Source of the DNA: Acidobacteriota bacterium
GTDB taxonomy: Bacteria; Acidobacteriota; Terriglobia; Acidiferrales; UBA7541
Length of the DNA: 58,217 bases
Assembly: GCA_023481105.1 (NCBI GenBank)
Contig: JAMCWK010000127.1
Span: 1 to 58,217 of the forward strand
Reading direction: 5' to 3'
The position numbers and the translations under genes are program-made. Positions 25,078 through 32,686 of the stretch are shown here, in pieces (the stretch's first letter is position 1; the number at the start of each line of letters is the position of its first letter). The notes below the pieces were generated by a model. It worked only from the letters and a program-made list of their open reading frames with translations, searched no databases and was not told the DNA's origin.

Positions 25078-25443
25078 ATGGCACGCCCCGAGCACGCCCG
25101 CCGCGTGAAGAACTATTCCGCCGCCAGCGGCTACGTCTATCAATACTATTTCCTCGAGACGCAAAAATCCCGCCGCGGCATCCACTCCGGCACCGACTAC
25201 GTGTACATGGTCGCCAGGGACCGCGCCGACGCGTTTCCGCTGCGCGTGTTCGTGCGCCGCGATGCCGTCCGCCAGTGGGGCAAAAAGCTCGGCCGCGAAA
25301 TGACCGGCACCGAAGAGTACGCCGCGGCCAAAATGCGCCTCTTTCAGGCCTTCGATGAAATCGAAGATCTCGCCACCACGCGCCCCGACCTCATCGTGGA
25401 CGACGCCAATCTCGAATCGCTCCTCTCCCAACTCGACCTCTAA
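25078..25443 (+). CDS. Conserved-looking hypothetical protein
   Basis: 121 residues, family not recognised. Starts MARPEHARRVKNYSAASGYVYQYYF, then GTDYVYMVARDRADAFPLRVFV and a helical C-terminal half ending DDANLESLLSQLDL. Aromatic-rich N-terminal beta strands followed by acidic helices suggest a small soluble globular protein; no signal peptide or membrane segment. Codon use matches its neighbours and it is led by a perfect -10 box, so it is likely real. The next gene, an ECF sigma factor, is about 100 nt downstream on the same strand. Confidence 0.65.
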   Translation: MARPEHARRVKNYSAASGYVYQYYFLETQKSRRGIHSGTDYVYMVARDRADAFPLRVFVRRDAVRQWGKKLGREMTGTEEYAAAKMRLFQAFDEIEDLATTRPDLIVDDANLESLLSQLDL

Positions 25444-25539
25444 TCTCTGTCTTTCTTCTCGCCACTCGCCACTCACCACTCGCCACTGTATGCTTTGAAC
25501 CGTTTTCTGCCCTCCGGCGTCTGGTAGGTGGGAGTCGAA

Positions 25540-26085
25540 ATGGATGCGCTGGTGGGCACGTATCCGGAAGCCGCTGTGATTCTGGACACCTCGCTCGAAC
25601 GCGAATTTGAAGAGCGCTTGGCGGACTCCTCCGCGCTGGCGTTCCGCGTTGCGCTGGGCGTGCTGCGCAATCGCGACGACGCCGAAGAGGTCGCCCAGGA
25701 AGCGTTCCTTCGCGCGTACCAGAGTTTTTCTCGGCTGCGCGACCGCGAACGATTTCGCGCTTGGTTGGTGCGCATCACCTGGCGGCTGGCGCTCGACCGC
25801 ATTCGCGCCGCGCGACGCCGCGTGGCTCGCGAGACCTCTGTGATGATGGATGAATTGAATTCGCCCGAGCGCACCGTGGAAGACATTCGCGCATCGCGCG
25901 AATTCCAGCAGCGCCTGGCGCGCGCAATGGACGAGTTGCCGGAAAAACTTCGCGTTGTGCTGGTGCTCTCTGCCATCGAGGGCCACGACACGCGCGAAGT
26001 CGGTCTCTTGCTGGATTTGCCCGAGGGCACGGTCAAGTCGCGCCTCTTCCACGCGCGCAAGAAATTATCGGAATTGCTTTTGTAG
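25540..26085 (+). CDS. ECF-type RNA polymerase sigma factor
   Basis: 181 residues. Region 2 is visible as ALGVLRNRDDAEEVAQEAFLRAYQSFSRLRDRERFRAWLVRI (residues about 38-78) and region 4 as LPEKLRVVLVLSAIEGHDTREVGLLLDLPEGTVKSRLFHARKKL at the C-terminus. It redirects RNA polymerase to a stress or envelope regulon. ATG 25540 is chosen because GGGAG lies 6 nt upstream; GTG 25528 is in frame. Its stop codon TAG falls inside a palindromic repeat (26081-26104). The next gene encodes the matching zinc-finger anti-sigma factor. Confidence 0.9.
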   Translation: MDALVGTYPEAAVILDTSLEREFEERLADSSALAFRVALGVLRNRDDAEEVAQEAFLRAYQSFSRLRDRERFRAWLVRITWRLALDRIRAARRRVARETSVMMDELNSPERTVEDIRASREFQQRLARAMDELPEKLRVVLVLSAIEGHDTREVGLLLDLPEGTVKSRLFHARKKLSELLL

Positions 26086-26104
26086 GGGCGGGCTTTAGCC
26101 CGCC
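26081..26104. repeat. Palindromic repeat supplying the sigma-factor stop codon
   Basis: TGTAGGGGCGGGCTTTAGCC followed by CGCC; GGCGGGCtttaGCCCGCC is a perfect hairpin. The TAG of its TGTAG end is the stop of the ECF sigma gene, so insertion of this element probably set the present C-terminus. Confidence 0.75.
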
Positions 26105-26116
26105 ATCTGGAATCTT

Positions 26117-26890
26117 ATGGATGTCGCAATGAGCTGCGAAAACTACAAATTGCGAATCGCCGACGCTGCCGCAGCGTTGGAGACTGTAGCGCCGGGCTTT
26201 AGCTTGTCCCGAGAGGAGTCGAGGGACCCGGCATCTGCAATTTTTGACTCCGAGTTGGCGGCCCATCTGCAGAAGTGCGCTGCTTGTCGCGCGGCGTTTG
26301 AAAAACATGTCGCGCTGTTTGTTTCCATTGATCGCGGCCTCGCCGCGATGGTCGCTCCCGAACCTTCTGGAGATTTCGCCGCGCACGTCCGCCGCCGCAT
26401 CGCAGAAAAAAACGCTGCGCCGCGCCCATGGTTTGCCGGCTGGCAATTTATCTCTGGGGCCGCTGTTTTGGTTCTGGTCGTTCTCGTCGGAGTCCTGACC
26501 ATCGGCCGTCCGCCGCGCCCGCCGCAATCCGCGCGTGTGACGCCGCCAGCGATTGTGGTTCCGGCGGAAAAGTCTCCGAAAGCCGCGGTCTCAGCGGAAA
26601 CACAGCCGCTGCGTGCTGAGGTCCCGCGCGCGATTCGTCCTCAACGCGGAGGGCATTCCGCTGTCATTCGCGAACCCGAAGTGCTCGTTCCTCGCGGTGA
26701 AATGGTAGCCGTCACGCGCCTGCTCAACGCCAATTGGAGCGGCAAAGCCGACGGCGCTTCGCTCACTGCAATTGCGGCGCCGATGAGCGAGGTGTTGAAG
26801 CCCATGACCATCGAAGAGTTGAAAATCCCGGCGCTCGAAGTGGTTCCGCTGGAAAGCGCCGCGCCGCCCAAAGGATCTCCGGAGAAATGA
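26117..26890 (+). CDS. Membrane anti-sigma factor with zinc-finger domain
   Basis: 257 residues. The N-terminal zinc-binding anti-sigma domain is recognisable from Cys7 (MSCENYKLRIADAA) and HLQKCAAC (His50, Cys54, Cys57), but the usual spacing is stretched by a 17-residue insert (residues 23-39) encoded by a palindromic repeat. A transmembrane helix follows (about residues 112-132, ISGAAVLVLVVLVGVLTI), then a periplasmic Pro/Ala-rich domain without clear homology. It should hold the upstream ECF sigma factor inactive at the membrane. ATG 26117 or 26129 may be used. Confidence 0.83.
   Translation: MDVAMSCENYKLRIADAAAALETVAPGFSLSREESRDPASAIFDSELAAHLQKCAACRAAFEKHVALFVSIDRGLAAMVAPEPSGDFAAHVRRRIAEKNAAPRPWFAGWQFISGAAVLVLVVLVGVLTIGRPPRPPQSARVTPPAIVVPAEKSPKAAVSAETQPLRAEVPRAIRPQRGGHSAVIREPEVLVPRGEMVAVTRLLNANWSGKADGASLTAIAAPMSEVLKPMTIEELKIPALEVVPLESAAPPKGSPEK
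26183..26231. repeat. Palindromic repeat inserted in frame in the anti-sigma gene
   Basis: TGTAGCGCCGGGCTTTAGCT continues into a CCCGAGAGGAGTCGAGGGA hairpin. It belongs to the same family as the repeat 80 nt upstream and encodes TVAPGFSLSREESRDPA between the first Cys and the HxxxCxxC part of the zinc finger. Confidence 0.7.
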
Positions 26891-26933
26891 TATTGGCCAT
26901 TCAAATTCAAATCCAATTAGGAGGAAGTTGACA

Positions 26934-27503
26934 ATGAAAACGACTCGTATGGCGATTGGCTACCTCGTGCTGGCGCTCGTGCTGGCTGGCGCCGCGGCTG
27001 CGCAGGAAAAGTCGGCTGTCGCCGGACAGGAAAAGCCGGCCGCTAGTGCGCCCGTGAAGCTGCAGGTGACGTTCAGTGAATTCGACGGCGAAAAGAGAGT
27101 GAGCAGCATGCCCTACACTCTTTCTGGGATTGCCTCGCTCGACCGCTCGTGGGCCCTTTCTAGCATGCGTATGGGTCTGAAAGTTCCCATCCAGACGACT
27201 ACCAAAGAAGGGCAGAGCCAGATGCAGTACATGAATGTCGGCACCGACATTGATGCGCGAGTTGAGCCTCAACCGGATGGGCGCTATCACCTCAACATCC
27301 AGGTCAGCCGCTCCTCGGTGCATACGCTGGAAGGCGCCACGGTGCGAACGAACGAATTCAGCGGCCGGCCAGTCCTGCGCGAGTTCAGCTCGCGCTTTGA
27401 CTTTTTCCTGCGCGACGGCCAGAGCATACAAACCACCGTTGCGACTGATCCGGTGAGCGGCCACGTGCTGAAAGTGGACGTGACGCTCAACGTGGTCAAG
27501 TAA
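26934..27503 (+). CDS. Hypothetical exported protein of the sigma/anti-sigma operon
   Basis: 189 residues, no named family recognised. Signal peptide MKTTRMAIGYLVLALVLAGAAAAQ. The mature part is predicted beta-rich: VKLQVTFSEFDGEKRVSSMPYTL, then GTDIDARVEPQPDGRYHLNIQVSRSSV and a C-terminal RDGQSIQTTVATDPVSGHVLKVDVTLNVV. It looks like a small periplasmic beta-sandwich, possibly an output or sensor of the adjacent ECF system. ATG 26934 has AGGAGG eight bases upstream. A strong hairpin follows the gene. Confidence 0.7.
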   Translation: MKTTRMAIGYLVLALVLAGAAAAQEKSAVAGQEKPAASAPVKLQVTFSEFDGEKRVSSMPYTLSGIASLDRSWALSSMRMGLKVPIQTTTKEGQSQMQYMNVGTDIDARVEPQPDGRYHLNIQVSRSSVHTLEGATVRTNEFSGRPVLREFSSRFDFFLRDGQSIQTTVATDPVSGHVLKVDVTLNVVK

Positions 27504-27554
27504 CGTGGGAAGCATTCCGCGCTCTGTTTTCGTCCTTCGCTTTCTCCAAAACAA

Positions 27555-27589
27555 AAAAGGCGTGGCTGCCAACCGGCGCCACGCCTTTT
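27555..27589. terminator. Bidirectional intrinsic terminator
   Basis: AAAAGGCGTGGC (27555-27566), an 11-nt loop and GCCACGCCTTTT (27578-27589) form a perfect 12-bp stem. A-run on one side and T-run on the other let it work in both directions; it lies exactly between two convergent genes. Confidence 0.88.
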
Positions 27590-27605
27590 CGCTTGCAAAA
27601 AATCT

Positions 27606-28343
27606 CTATGGAAACTTAAACGGGCTGACGGCGTCCTGCTTTTCCTGATCGGTCAGTTTTCTGTGGTCCAAAGCCAGCCACACAACGATGGCGGTCATCA
27701 CCGCGGCAATCACTGTGCCAAGGACGGCCACTTGCTTGCCCGTCAGCGTACCCGCTCCCGTTGTGCCGCCGCCCTGCGGCATGGCCGCCGCAGGCAGCGC
27801 CGACAGCGTCACATCCACGGCTTCGCCTTCGCGCAACGTCACGCTCTTGCTGTCGTGTGATGTGCTCACCAGCAACTCGCCTTTTTCCGCGGCGATGACT
27901 GCTTTTTTCCGGCTCAGCACCGAGATTACACCCACCGCCGGCTTCGTGCCCTTTGCGCGCACCGTCGCATCAGCCAAGCGTCCCACTACAGGCGCCGCCT
28001 CGCTCGTGCGGAAGAGCGCCGCACCGCTGAACATTTCCAGTTCCACCTGATTTGCACCGCCGGGCAAGCGCCGCAATTGCACGCGGCTGGCGGACGACAC
28101 ACGAACCTGCATTCCGCCGTTCAACAGAATCGATGCGGAGCCTTGCGGCCTCACTTCGACTATGTCGCCGCTGAACACCGTGGTGCCGGGCAGCGCGCCG
28201 GCGCCTCCAACGTTCGCAGCATCACTCTGGGAGATGGTGCCGATAGGAATCGCTACAGCCCGGGAACCAGTGGCGGGACTCGCAGCGGCCGGAACGGCCA
28301 GCAGCGCGATGAGAAGAACTGCCAGGCCCCTTCGTGCCATCAT
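27606..28343 (-). CDS. FecR-like exported protein with C-terminal membrane helix
   Basis: 245 residues. Signal peptide at the start (RRGLAVLLIALLAVPAAAS); then a FecR-type beta domain with GTTVFSGDIVEVRPQGSASILL, VELEMFSGAALFRT and AEKGELLVSTSH...VTLREGEAVDV; then a linker and a transmembrane helix (about residues 205-225). FecR domains sense periplasmic signals or support envelope structures; without a sigma factor next to it, a regulatory role is uncertain. GGGGGA precedes two adjacent ATGs (28343 and 28340). Convergent with the preceding plus-strand gene across a shared terminator. Confidence 0.72.
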   Translation of the reverse strand: MMARRGLAVLLIALLAVPAAASPATGSRAVAIPIGTISQSDAANVGGAGALPGTTVFSGDIVEVRPQGSASILLNGGMQVRVSSASRVQLRRLPGGANQVELEMFSGAALFRTSEAAPVVGRLADATVRAKGTKPAVGVISVLSRKKAVIAAEKGELLVSTSHDSKSVTLREGEAVDVTLSALPAAAMPQGGGTTGAGTLTGKQVAVLGTVIAAVMTAIVVWLALDHRKLTDQEKQDAVSPFKFP

Positions 28344-28560
28344 GTCGTCATTCCCCCGTACACCTAGCGAACAGCACGACGTGCAGTAGTACCGTAACTG
28401 TCTCTTCGCTGCATCATCCTAACAAAACCTGTCGGCATGTCAAGGAATTACGCTAGTTTTTTCGCCGCTCCTTCGCCGGGCCTCTTGCGGTAGAAACCCG
28501 CTCCGGCACGAAAAGTCGCACGGAGGCTTGCAAGAGAGATTGCCACGCGAAGTCTTTCCA

Positions 28561-29460
28561 TCATCGCATCAGCACCACGCGCAGCGCCGCCTCCAGGGCA
28601 GGGTGCTGAAAAGGGTAGCCGATTTCCTGCAAGCGCGCGGGAACCACGCGCTGACTGGAAAGCAGCAGCGCTTCGGCCATTTCACCAAGCGCAAGCCTCA
28701 ATGCGAATGCCGGGGCAGGGAACAGCGTCGGCCGGCGCAGCACTCTCCCCAGCACTTTGGTGAATTCGATGTTGCGCACTGGGCTGGGCGCCACGGCGTT
28801 GACCGCGCCGCTCAGCGCCGTGTTTTCGAGCGCGTGCCGCACGATTTCAACAGTCTCGGTCAGCGTGAGCCAGGACATCCATTGCATGCCCGAGCCCAGC
28901 CGTCCGCCCACACCGATTTTGAACGGCAGTAGCATGCGCGGCAGCGCACCGCCCGTCGAGGACAAAATCACTCCGAAGCGCAGCATCACCGTGCGAATTC
29001 CATTTTGCGTTGCGCATTGCGTTTCCGCTTCCCAATCCCGCGCGAGCTGCGCAAGAAAGTCGTTGCCCGCCGGGCACGCTTCGGTGAGCTGCTCATCGCC
29101 GCGGTCGCCGTAGTAGCCCACAGCGGAGGCGGAGACGAGCACTTTCGGCGGCCGCGTGAGGCGCAGCAGGCCGTTCACCAGATGTCGCGTGGCGTCCACG
29201 CGACTCGTGCGCAACAGTTGCTTGCGAGATTCCGTCCAGCGTCCCTCAGCGATGGATGCGCCAGCGAGGTGCACGATGCCATCAACGCCTTCGAGTCCTG
29301 CCGCTTCGATCTTGCCGGAAACGGGATCCCAACCCACATCGCCGGGGGCGCCAGTGCCGCCTGCGCGCACCAGGCGGTTCACAGTGTGGCCGGCGCGGCG
29401 CAACTCCGCCAGCACCGCGCTTCCTACGAGCCCTGACGAACCGGAGACCAAAATTCTCAT
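28561..29460 (-). CDS. NAD(P)-dependent epimerase, TIGR01777 (YfcH/SulA-like) family
   Basis: 299 residues. Short-chain reductase fold: nucleotide-binding GSSGLVGSAVLAEL at the N-terminus, DGIVHLAGASIAEGRW, SASAVGYYGDRG containing the YxxxG/YGDRG motif in place of the classical YxxxK, and the C-terminal extension P-x-F-A-L-R-x-x-L-G-E-M characteristic of this family. Substrate unknown; the E. coli homologue YfcH is also uncharacterised. ATG 29460 with GAGGTG upstream. It is divergent from the MoaD-MoaE gene across about 180 nt containing a palindromic repeat. Confidence 0.85.
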   Translation of the reverse strand: MRILVSGSSGLVGSAVLAELRRAGHTVNRLVRAGGTGAPGDVGWDPVSGKIEAAGLEGVDGIVHLAGASIAEGRWTESRKQLLRTSRVDATRHLVNGLLRLTRPPKVLVSASAVGYYGDRGDEQLTEACPAGNDFLAQLARDWEAETQCATQNGIRTVMLRFGVILSSTGGALPRMLLPFKIGVGGRLGSGMQWMSWLTLTETVEIVRHALENTALSGAVNAVAPSPVRNIEFTKVLGRVLRRPTLFPAPAFALRLALGEMAEALLLSSQRVVPARLQEIGYPFQHPALEAALRVVLMR

Positions 29461-29597
29461 CTGCACCTCAATTGTAAATTGTCGCTCTCACGCTACCTGC
29501 GTCTCACGCTGGCGTCAAGAAATCCGGCAAAGGATTTCTGCTTTCAAATTTCACAGCGGTTAGAAGTTTTGCCTGTTTCATTTGCTCCGAAAAATGC

Positions 29598-29622
29598 GGA
29601 CAGGCTAGAAAGCCTGTCCTAC
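29598..29622. repeat. Palindromic repeat upstream of moaD-moaE
   Basis: GGACAGGCTagaaAGCCTGTCC followed by TAC: a perfect 9-bp hairpin with 4-nt loop, a member of the same general GTAGG-bounded palindrome families. It ends 6 nt before the -10 box of the next gene. Confidence 0.65.
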
Positions 29623-29628
29623 GCGCGA

Positions 29629-29634
29629 TACAAT
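29629..29634 (+). promoter_or_regulatory. TACAAT box 7 nt before the moaD-moaE ATG
   Basis: TACAAT (5 of 6 match) then CGCTGCG and ATG. No Shine-Dalgarno fits in the gap, and the DNA immediately upstream is a hairpin repeat, so a leaderless transcript is likely. Confidence 0.5.
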
Positions 29635-29641
29635 CGCTGCG

Positions 29642-30373
29642 ATGCGCATTCGCGTACTTTTCTTTGGGCGATTGAAAGACATCACCGGCTGCGCCGAAGA
29701 CTGGGCCGAGCTGGACGACGGCGCCATGCTCGAGGACCTCTTTGCGCGCTACGGCCGCCAGTTTCCTGCGCTCGGCGCGTTTCGGCCATCGCTGGTGGCC
29801 TCGGTGAATGAAGAGTTCGCCGAGTGGAACGCGCCGCTGCGCGCCGGAGACGAAGTGGCGTTCCTTCCGCCGGTCAGCGGAGGGTCTGCGGAGCGGGCCG
29901 GGACCGAAACGCTCGAGGACATTTGCGAAATTGTCCGCGAGCCCATTCGGGCCGCGGAAATCGTCGCGGCACTCAAAGCCCCTTCGGATGGCGCAGTGGT
30001 GGCCTTCGACGGCATTGTGCGCAACAACTCCGCGGGCCGCAAGACGCTCTACCTCGAATACGAGGCGTACGAATCCATGGCGCTGAAAAAAATGCGCGCC
30101 ATCAGCGAGCAAGCCCGAAAACAATTTCCGATTCATCGCATGGCCATCGTGCACCGGCTGGGCCGGCTGGAGATCGGCGAAACCAGCGTGTTCATCGCTG
30201 TCAGCTCGCCCCACCGCGCGGCGGCCTTTGACGCGTGCCGCTTCGCCATTGAATCGCTCAAGCATAGCGTGCCCATCTGGAAGAAGGAATTCTTCCGCGA
30301 CGGCGCGGTGTGGGTGGAAGGCGCGGTTCCCTCGACAAAACCTTTTTCCCCCTCCGGCGAATCTACTAAGTAG
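29642..30373 (+). CDS. Fused molybdopterin synthase, MoaD-MoaE
   Basis: 243 residues. Residues 1-81 are a MoaD ubiquitin-like domain (FGRLKDITGCAEDW, ending FLPPVSGG at Gly80-Gly81); residues about 90-235 are MoaE (FDGIVRNNSAGRKTLYLEYEAYESMA, HRLGRLEIGE, HRAAAFDACRFAIESLKHSVPIWKKE with the catalytic lysine). Molybdopterin synthase inserts two sulfurs into precursor Z using a thiocarboxylate on the MoaD C-terminal glycine. Here that glycine is internal, followed by Ser82, so cleavage after Gly81 would be needed; the fused MoaX of Mycobacterium tuberculosis is known to be processed in this way. No other moa genes are adjacent. A TACAAT box lies 7 nt before the ATG. Confidence 0.92.
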   Translation: MRIRVLFFGRLKDITGCAEDWAELDDGAMLEDLFARYGRQFPALGAFRPSLVASVNEEFAEWNAPLRAGDEVAFLPPVSGGSAERAGTETLEDICEIVREPIRAAEIVAALKAPSDGAVVAFDGIVRNNSAGRKTLYLEYEAYESMALKKMRAISEQARKQFPIHRMAIVHRLGRLEIGETSVFIAVSSPHRAAAFDACRFAIESLKHSVPIWKKEFFRDGAVWVEGAVPSTKPFSPSGESTK

Positions 30374-31348
30374 ATGAAACGCTCAGCCCTCGTTGCAGCA
30401 TGCCTCTTGTCTGCGGCGCTCCTGGTGTCGTTGCCCGCCGCGCCGCAGGCCCGCAAGCTCGCGCCGCCGCAACAGGAGGACCGGCGCATCAAGGCCGAAG
30501 TCAACCTGGTCAGCGTCATCGCCAGCGTGCTGGACAAAAACGGCCGCCGGGTGACAGATCTGCCCAAAGAGGCCTTCGAAGTGCACGAAGAAGGCGTGAA
30601 GCAGCAGGTGGAAGTTTTCGAAGCGGAAACGCAGCAGCCGCTGGACCTCGCGCTGCTAATTGACTCCAGCCTGAGCACGCTGAAGGAACTGGCCTTCGAG
30701 AAGGAAGCCGCAGCGCGCTTCATTCGCCAGACGGTGAGGCCGGGCGACCGGCTGGCCGTGTTCGAAGTTTCCGACGTGGTTACGCAACTTTCCGAATTCT
30801 CCGCGAACGTGGCGCGGCTGGAAGAATCCGTCCGGCGCATCGAAGGCGGCGGAGGAGCGCCGTTGTACGACGCGATTGTGCTCGGCTCGCAAGCGCTGGA
30901 GAAACGCCCGCTCGGCCGTCGGCGCGTGCTCGTGCTGGTTACTGACGGCGGCGAAACGACGAGCCGCGCGAAATTTGACGACGCGCGACGCGCCGCGCTG
31001 GCTGCGGGGACCATGCTATACACCATCCTCATCAATCCGGTGAAGTCCGAAGGCGGGCGCAACACCGCGGGCGAACACGCGCTGATTACCATCACCGAAG
31101 TCACCGGCGGCTCCATGTATTTCCCACGCGACGTCGCCGCCCTGAACGACATCTTCGACCGCATGGACCGCGAGCTGCGCACGCAGTACCGCCTAGGCTA
31201 CTACCCCACGCCGCGCCCGCCGCAGTCCGCCGCGGCGACGTTTCGCCGCATCGAAGTGAAAGTCATTTCCTCCGACGCCGCTGACCGCGCGGCCGACCGC
31301 TATACCATCCACCACCGCAAGGGATACTTCACGCCCGGGGAAATGTGA
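30374..31348 (+). CDS. Secreted VWA-domain protein (VWFA-related acidobacterial type)
   Basis: 324 residues. Signal peptide (residues 1-26), then an Ig-like segment VNLVSVIASVLDKNGRRVTDLPKEAFEVHEEGVKQ, then a von Willebrand factor A domain with the MIDAS motif D-x-S-x-S at Asp97-Ser99-Ser101 (LLIDSSLSTLKEL), a downstream Thr/Asp site in LVLVTDGGET, and the C-terminal YRLGYYPTPRPP. This architecture, with the 'YrLgYyP' end, is the VWFA-related family strongly expanded in Acidobacteria. Its ATG directly abuts the stop of the MoaD-MoaE gene. Probably a periplasmic or surface metal-dependent binding protein. Confidence 0.85.
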   Translation: MKRSALVAACLLSAALLVSLPAAPQARKLAPPQQEDRRIKAEVNLVSVIASVLDKNGRRVTDLPKEAFEVHEEGVKQQVEVFEAETQQPLDLALLIDSSLSTLKELAFEKEAAARFIRQTVRPGDRLAVFEVSDVVTQLSEFSANVARLEESVRRIEGGGGAPLYDAIVLGSQALEKRPLGRRRVLVLVTDGGETTSRAKFDDARRAALAAGTMLYTILINPVKSEGGRNTAGEHALITITEVTGGSMYFPRDVAALNDIFDRMDRELRTQYRLGYYPTPRPPQSAAATFRRIEVKVISSDAADRAADRYTIHHRKGYFTPGEM

Positions 31349-31815
31349 CGCGCGCTGCGCGTGCAGATTCCTGATGCATATACCCCCCCGGGGATCATCG
31401 AATCCGCAAACCGTTGAGAAAGCAGGAAATGCGAAATCGATGATCTCGGGATCTCCGAGTGGCTCGGCCACCAGTGTCTCGTATGCGCCCTGTCTGTACC
31501 CTCCCCCCTCCCCCCTACTTTTGCGAAAGAGTGTGTAGCGCATTGAAACGAAATGGGTTGACCCGATTTCTGTGCGCGCAGAAATGTCCAAGAGTGCGCA
31601 AGTGACAGACAGGAAAGGGGTTGGACGTTCGCCGGGGAGTGCGGGGCGGTTGTAAACTGTGAGATATATATCACATACATATGTTAGCTTAATGGGATTC
31701 GCTTGTCAAGCGAAAAATGAGGAAAGAGGAAGGGAGGAAAGAGGAAGGACGAAAGACGAGGGACGAATGACGGAGGCACACGCCGCCACTAAAGAGGCAG
31801 GATATACGGGAAATG

Positions 31816-31840
31816 CCCCGCCTCTGAAGAGGCGGGCTAC
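31816..31840. repeat. Palindromic repeat upstream of the inositol monophosphatase gene
   Basis: CCCGCCTCTgaAGAGGCGGG followed by CTAC: 9-bp perfect hairpin with a 2-nt loop and the CTAC (GTAG) end typical of the window's repeat family. Confidence 0.65.
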
Positions 31841-31857
31841 ACGGGCGGAAAAGCGTA

Positions 31858-31863
31858 TAGAAT
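31858..31863 (+). promoter_or_regulatory. TAGAAT box 7 nt before the ATG (leaderless candidate)
   Basis: TAGAAT (5 of 6 match to TATAAT), AGCGGCG, ATG. No Shine-Dalgarno precedes the start. Confidence 0.5.
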
Positions 31864-31870
31864 AGCGGCG

Positions 31871-32686
31871 ATGAGAGAATTTCTGGATGTGGCGACGGAA
31901 ATTGCGCGGGAAGCGGGCGCGATTTTGCTTGCGGAATTCGATCACCCGGCGACCATCACGTACAAAGGGGAAGTGGACTTGGTGACGCAGGCGGACCGGC
32001 GCTCGGAGGAGTGCGTGGTGAGCCGCCTGCGCACGGCTTTTCCCACGCATGCCATCGTCGGCGAAGAGGGCAGCGGGCACGAACATCTCGCCAAAGGCGC
32101 GGCGCGCTCACACTACCGCTGGTACGTGGACCCGCTCGACGGCACGACAAATTTCGCGCATGGCTATCCGTGCTTCGCGGTTTCCATCGCGCTGGTCGAA
32201 GACGAGGAGCCCATCGCCGGCGTGGTGTTTAACCCGGTGGCGCGCGAGTTGTTCGCCGCCGCGAAAGGCCAGGGTGCGTGGCTCAATCAGAAGAAAATCC
32301 ACGTCTCCAAGATTGACCGGCTCGCCGTGGGCCTGCTGGGGACGGGATTTCCCGCGCACAAGCGCGTGGAGAATCCGAACATACATTATTACTGGCGCTT
32401 CACGCTGGCGTCGCACGGGGTGCGGCGCGACGGCTCGGCCGCGCTCGATTTGTGCGGCGTGGCCTGCGGGCGCTTTGATGGCTTCTGGGAATTTGGACTG
32501 AAACCGTGGGACACCGCGGCGGGCACGCTCATCGTGCGCGAAGCCGGCGGAATGGTGACCACGTTTGACGGGCGGCCGTACCATCCCGGCGATGCGACCT
32601 GCCTCGCGTCGAATGGACTCATCCACGACGAAATGCGCGCGCTGACCACGGACATTGCGGAACGCAGCCCGGCCAGTCCGGGTTAG
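31871..32686 (+). CDS. Inositol monophosphatase family protein
   Basis: 271 residues. Mg-dependent phosphatase of the IMPase/SuhB/FBPase-like fold. Motifs: GEEGS (Glu65-Glu66), the metal-binding DPLDGTTNFAHGYP (Asp87, Asp90), and the C-terminal KPWDTAAGTLIVREAGG. Likely substrate is myo-inositol 1-phosphate, but histidinol-phosphate or NADP phosphatase activities are known within the family. The gene is preceded by a -10 box at 7 nt and no ribosome site. Its stop codon overlaps the stop of the convergent MBL gene. Confidence 0.92.
   Translation: MREFLDVATEIAREAGAILLAEFDHPATITYKGEVDLVTQADRRSEECVVSRLRTAFPTHAIVGEEGSGHEHLAKGAARSHYRWYVDPLDGTTNFAHGYPCFAVSIALVEDEEPIAGVVFNPVARELFAAAKGQGAWLNQKKIHVSKIDRLAVGLLGTGFPAHKRVENPNIHYYWRFTLASHGVRRDGSAALDLCGVACGRFDGFWEFGLKPWDTAAGTLIVREAGGMVTTFDGRPYHPGDATCLASNGLIHDEMRALTTDIAERSPASPG

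Larger units (their letters stand above)
31349..31870. other. 522-nt intergenic region without a convincing gene
   Basis: Contents from left to right: C7 and C6 homopolymer runs; an imperfect 15-nt inverted repeat (GATCATCGA at 31393 with TCGATGATC ending 31445, 23-nt loop) that could fold after the VWA gene; a CT-rich run near 31501-31516; an AT-rich island (about 31663-31695); a GA-rich imperfect tandem tract (31720-31765); a palindromic repeat (31816-31840); and a -10 box for the next gene. A 132-codon minus-strand frame (31193-31591) overlaps the VWA gene and shows no protein-like features. Confidence 0.55.

Noticed and set aside
31193-31591. 132-codon minus-strand frame after the VWA gene
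   Set aside because: Overlaps the VWA gene's end, includes homopolymer C/G runs and has no protein-like pattern.
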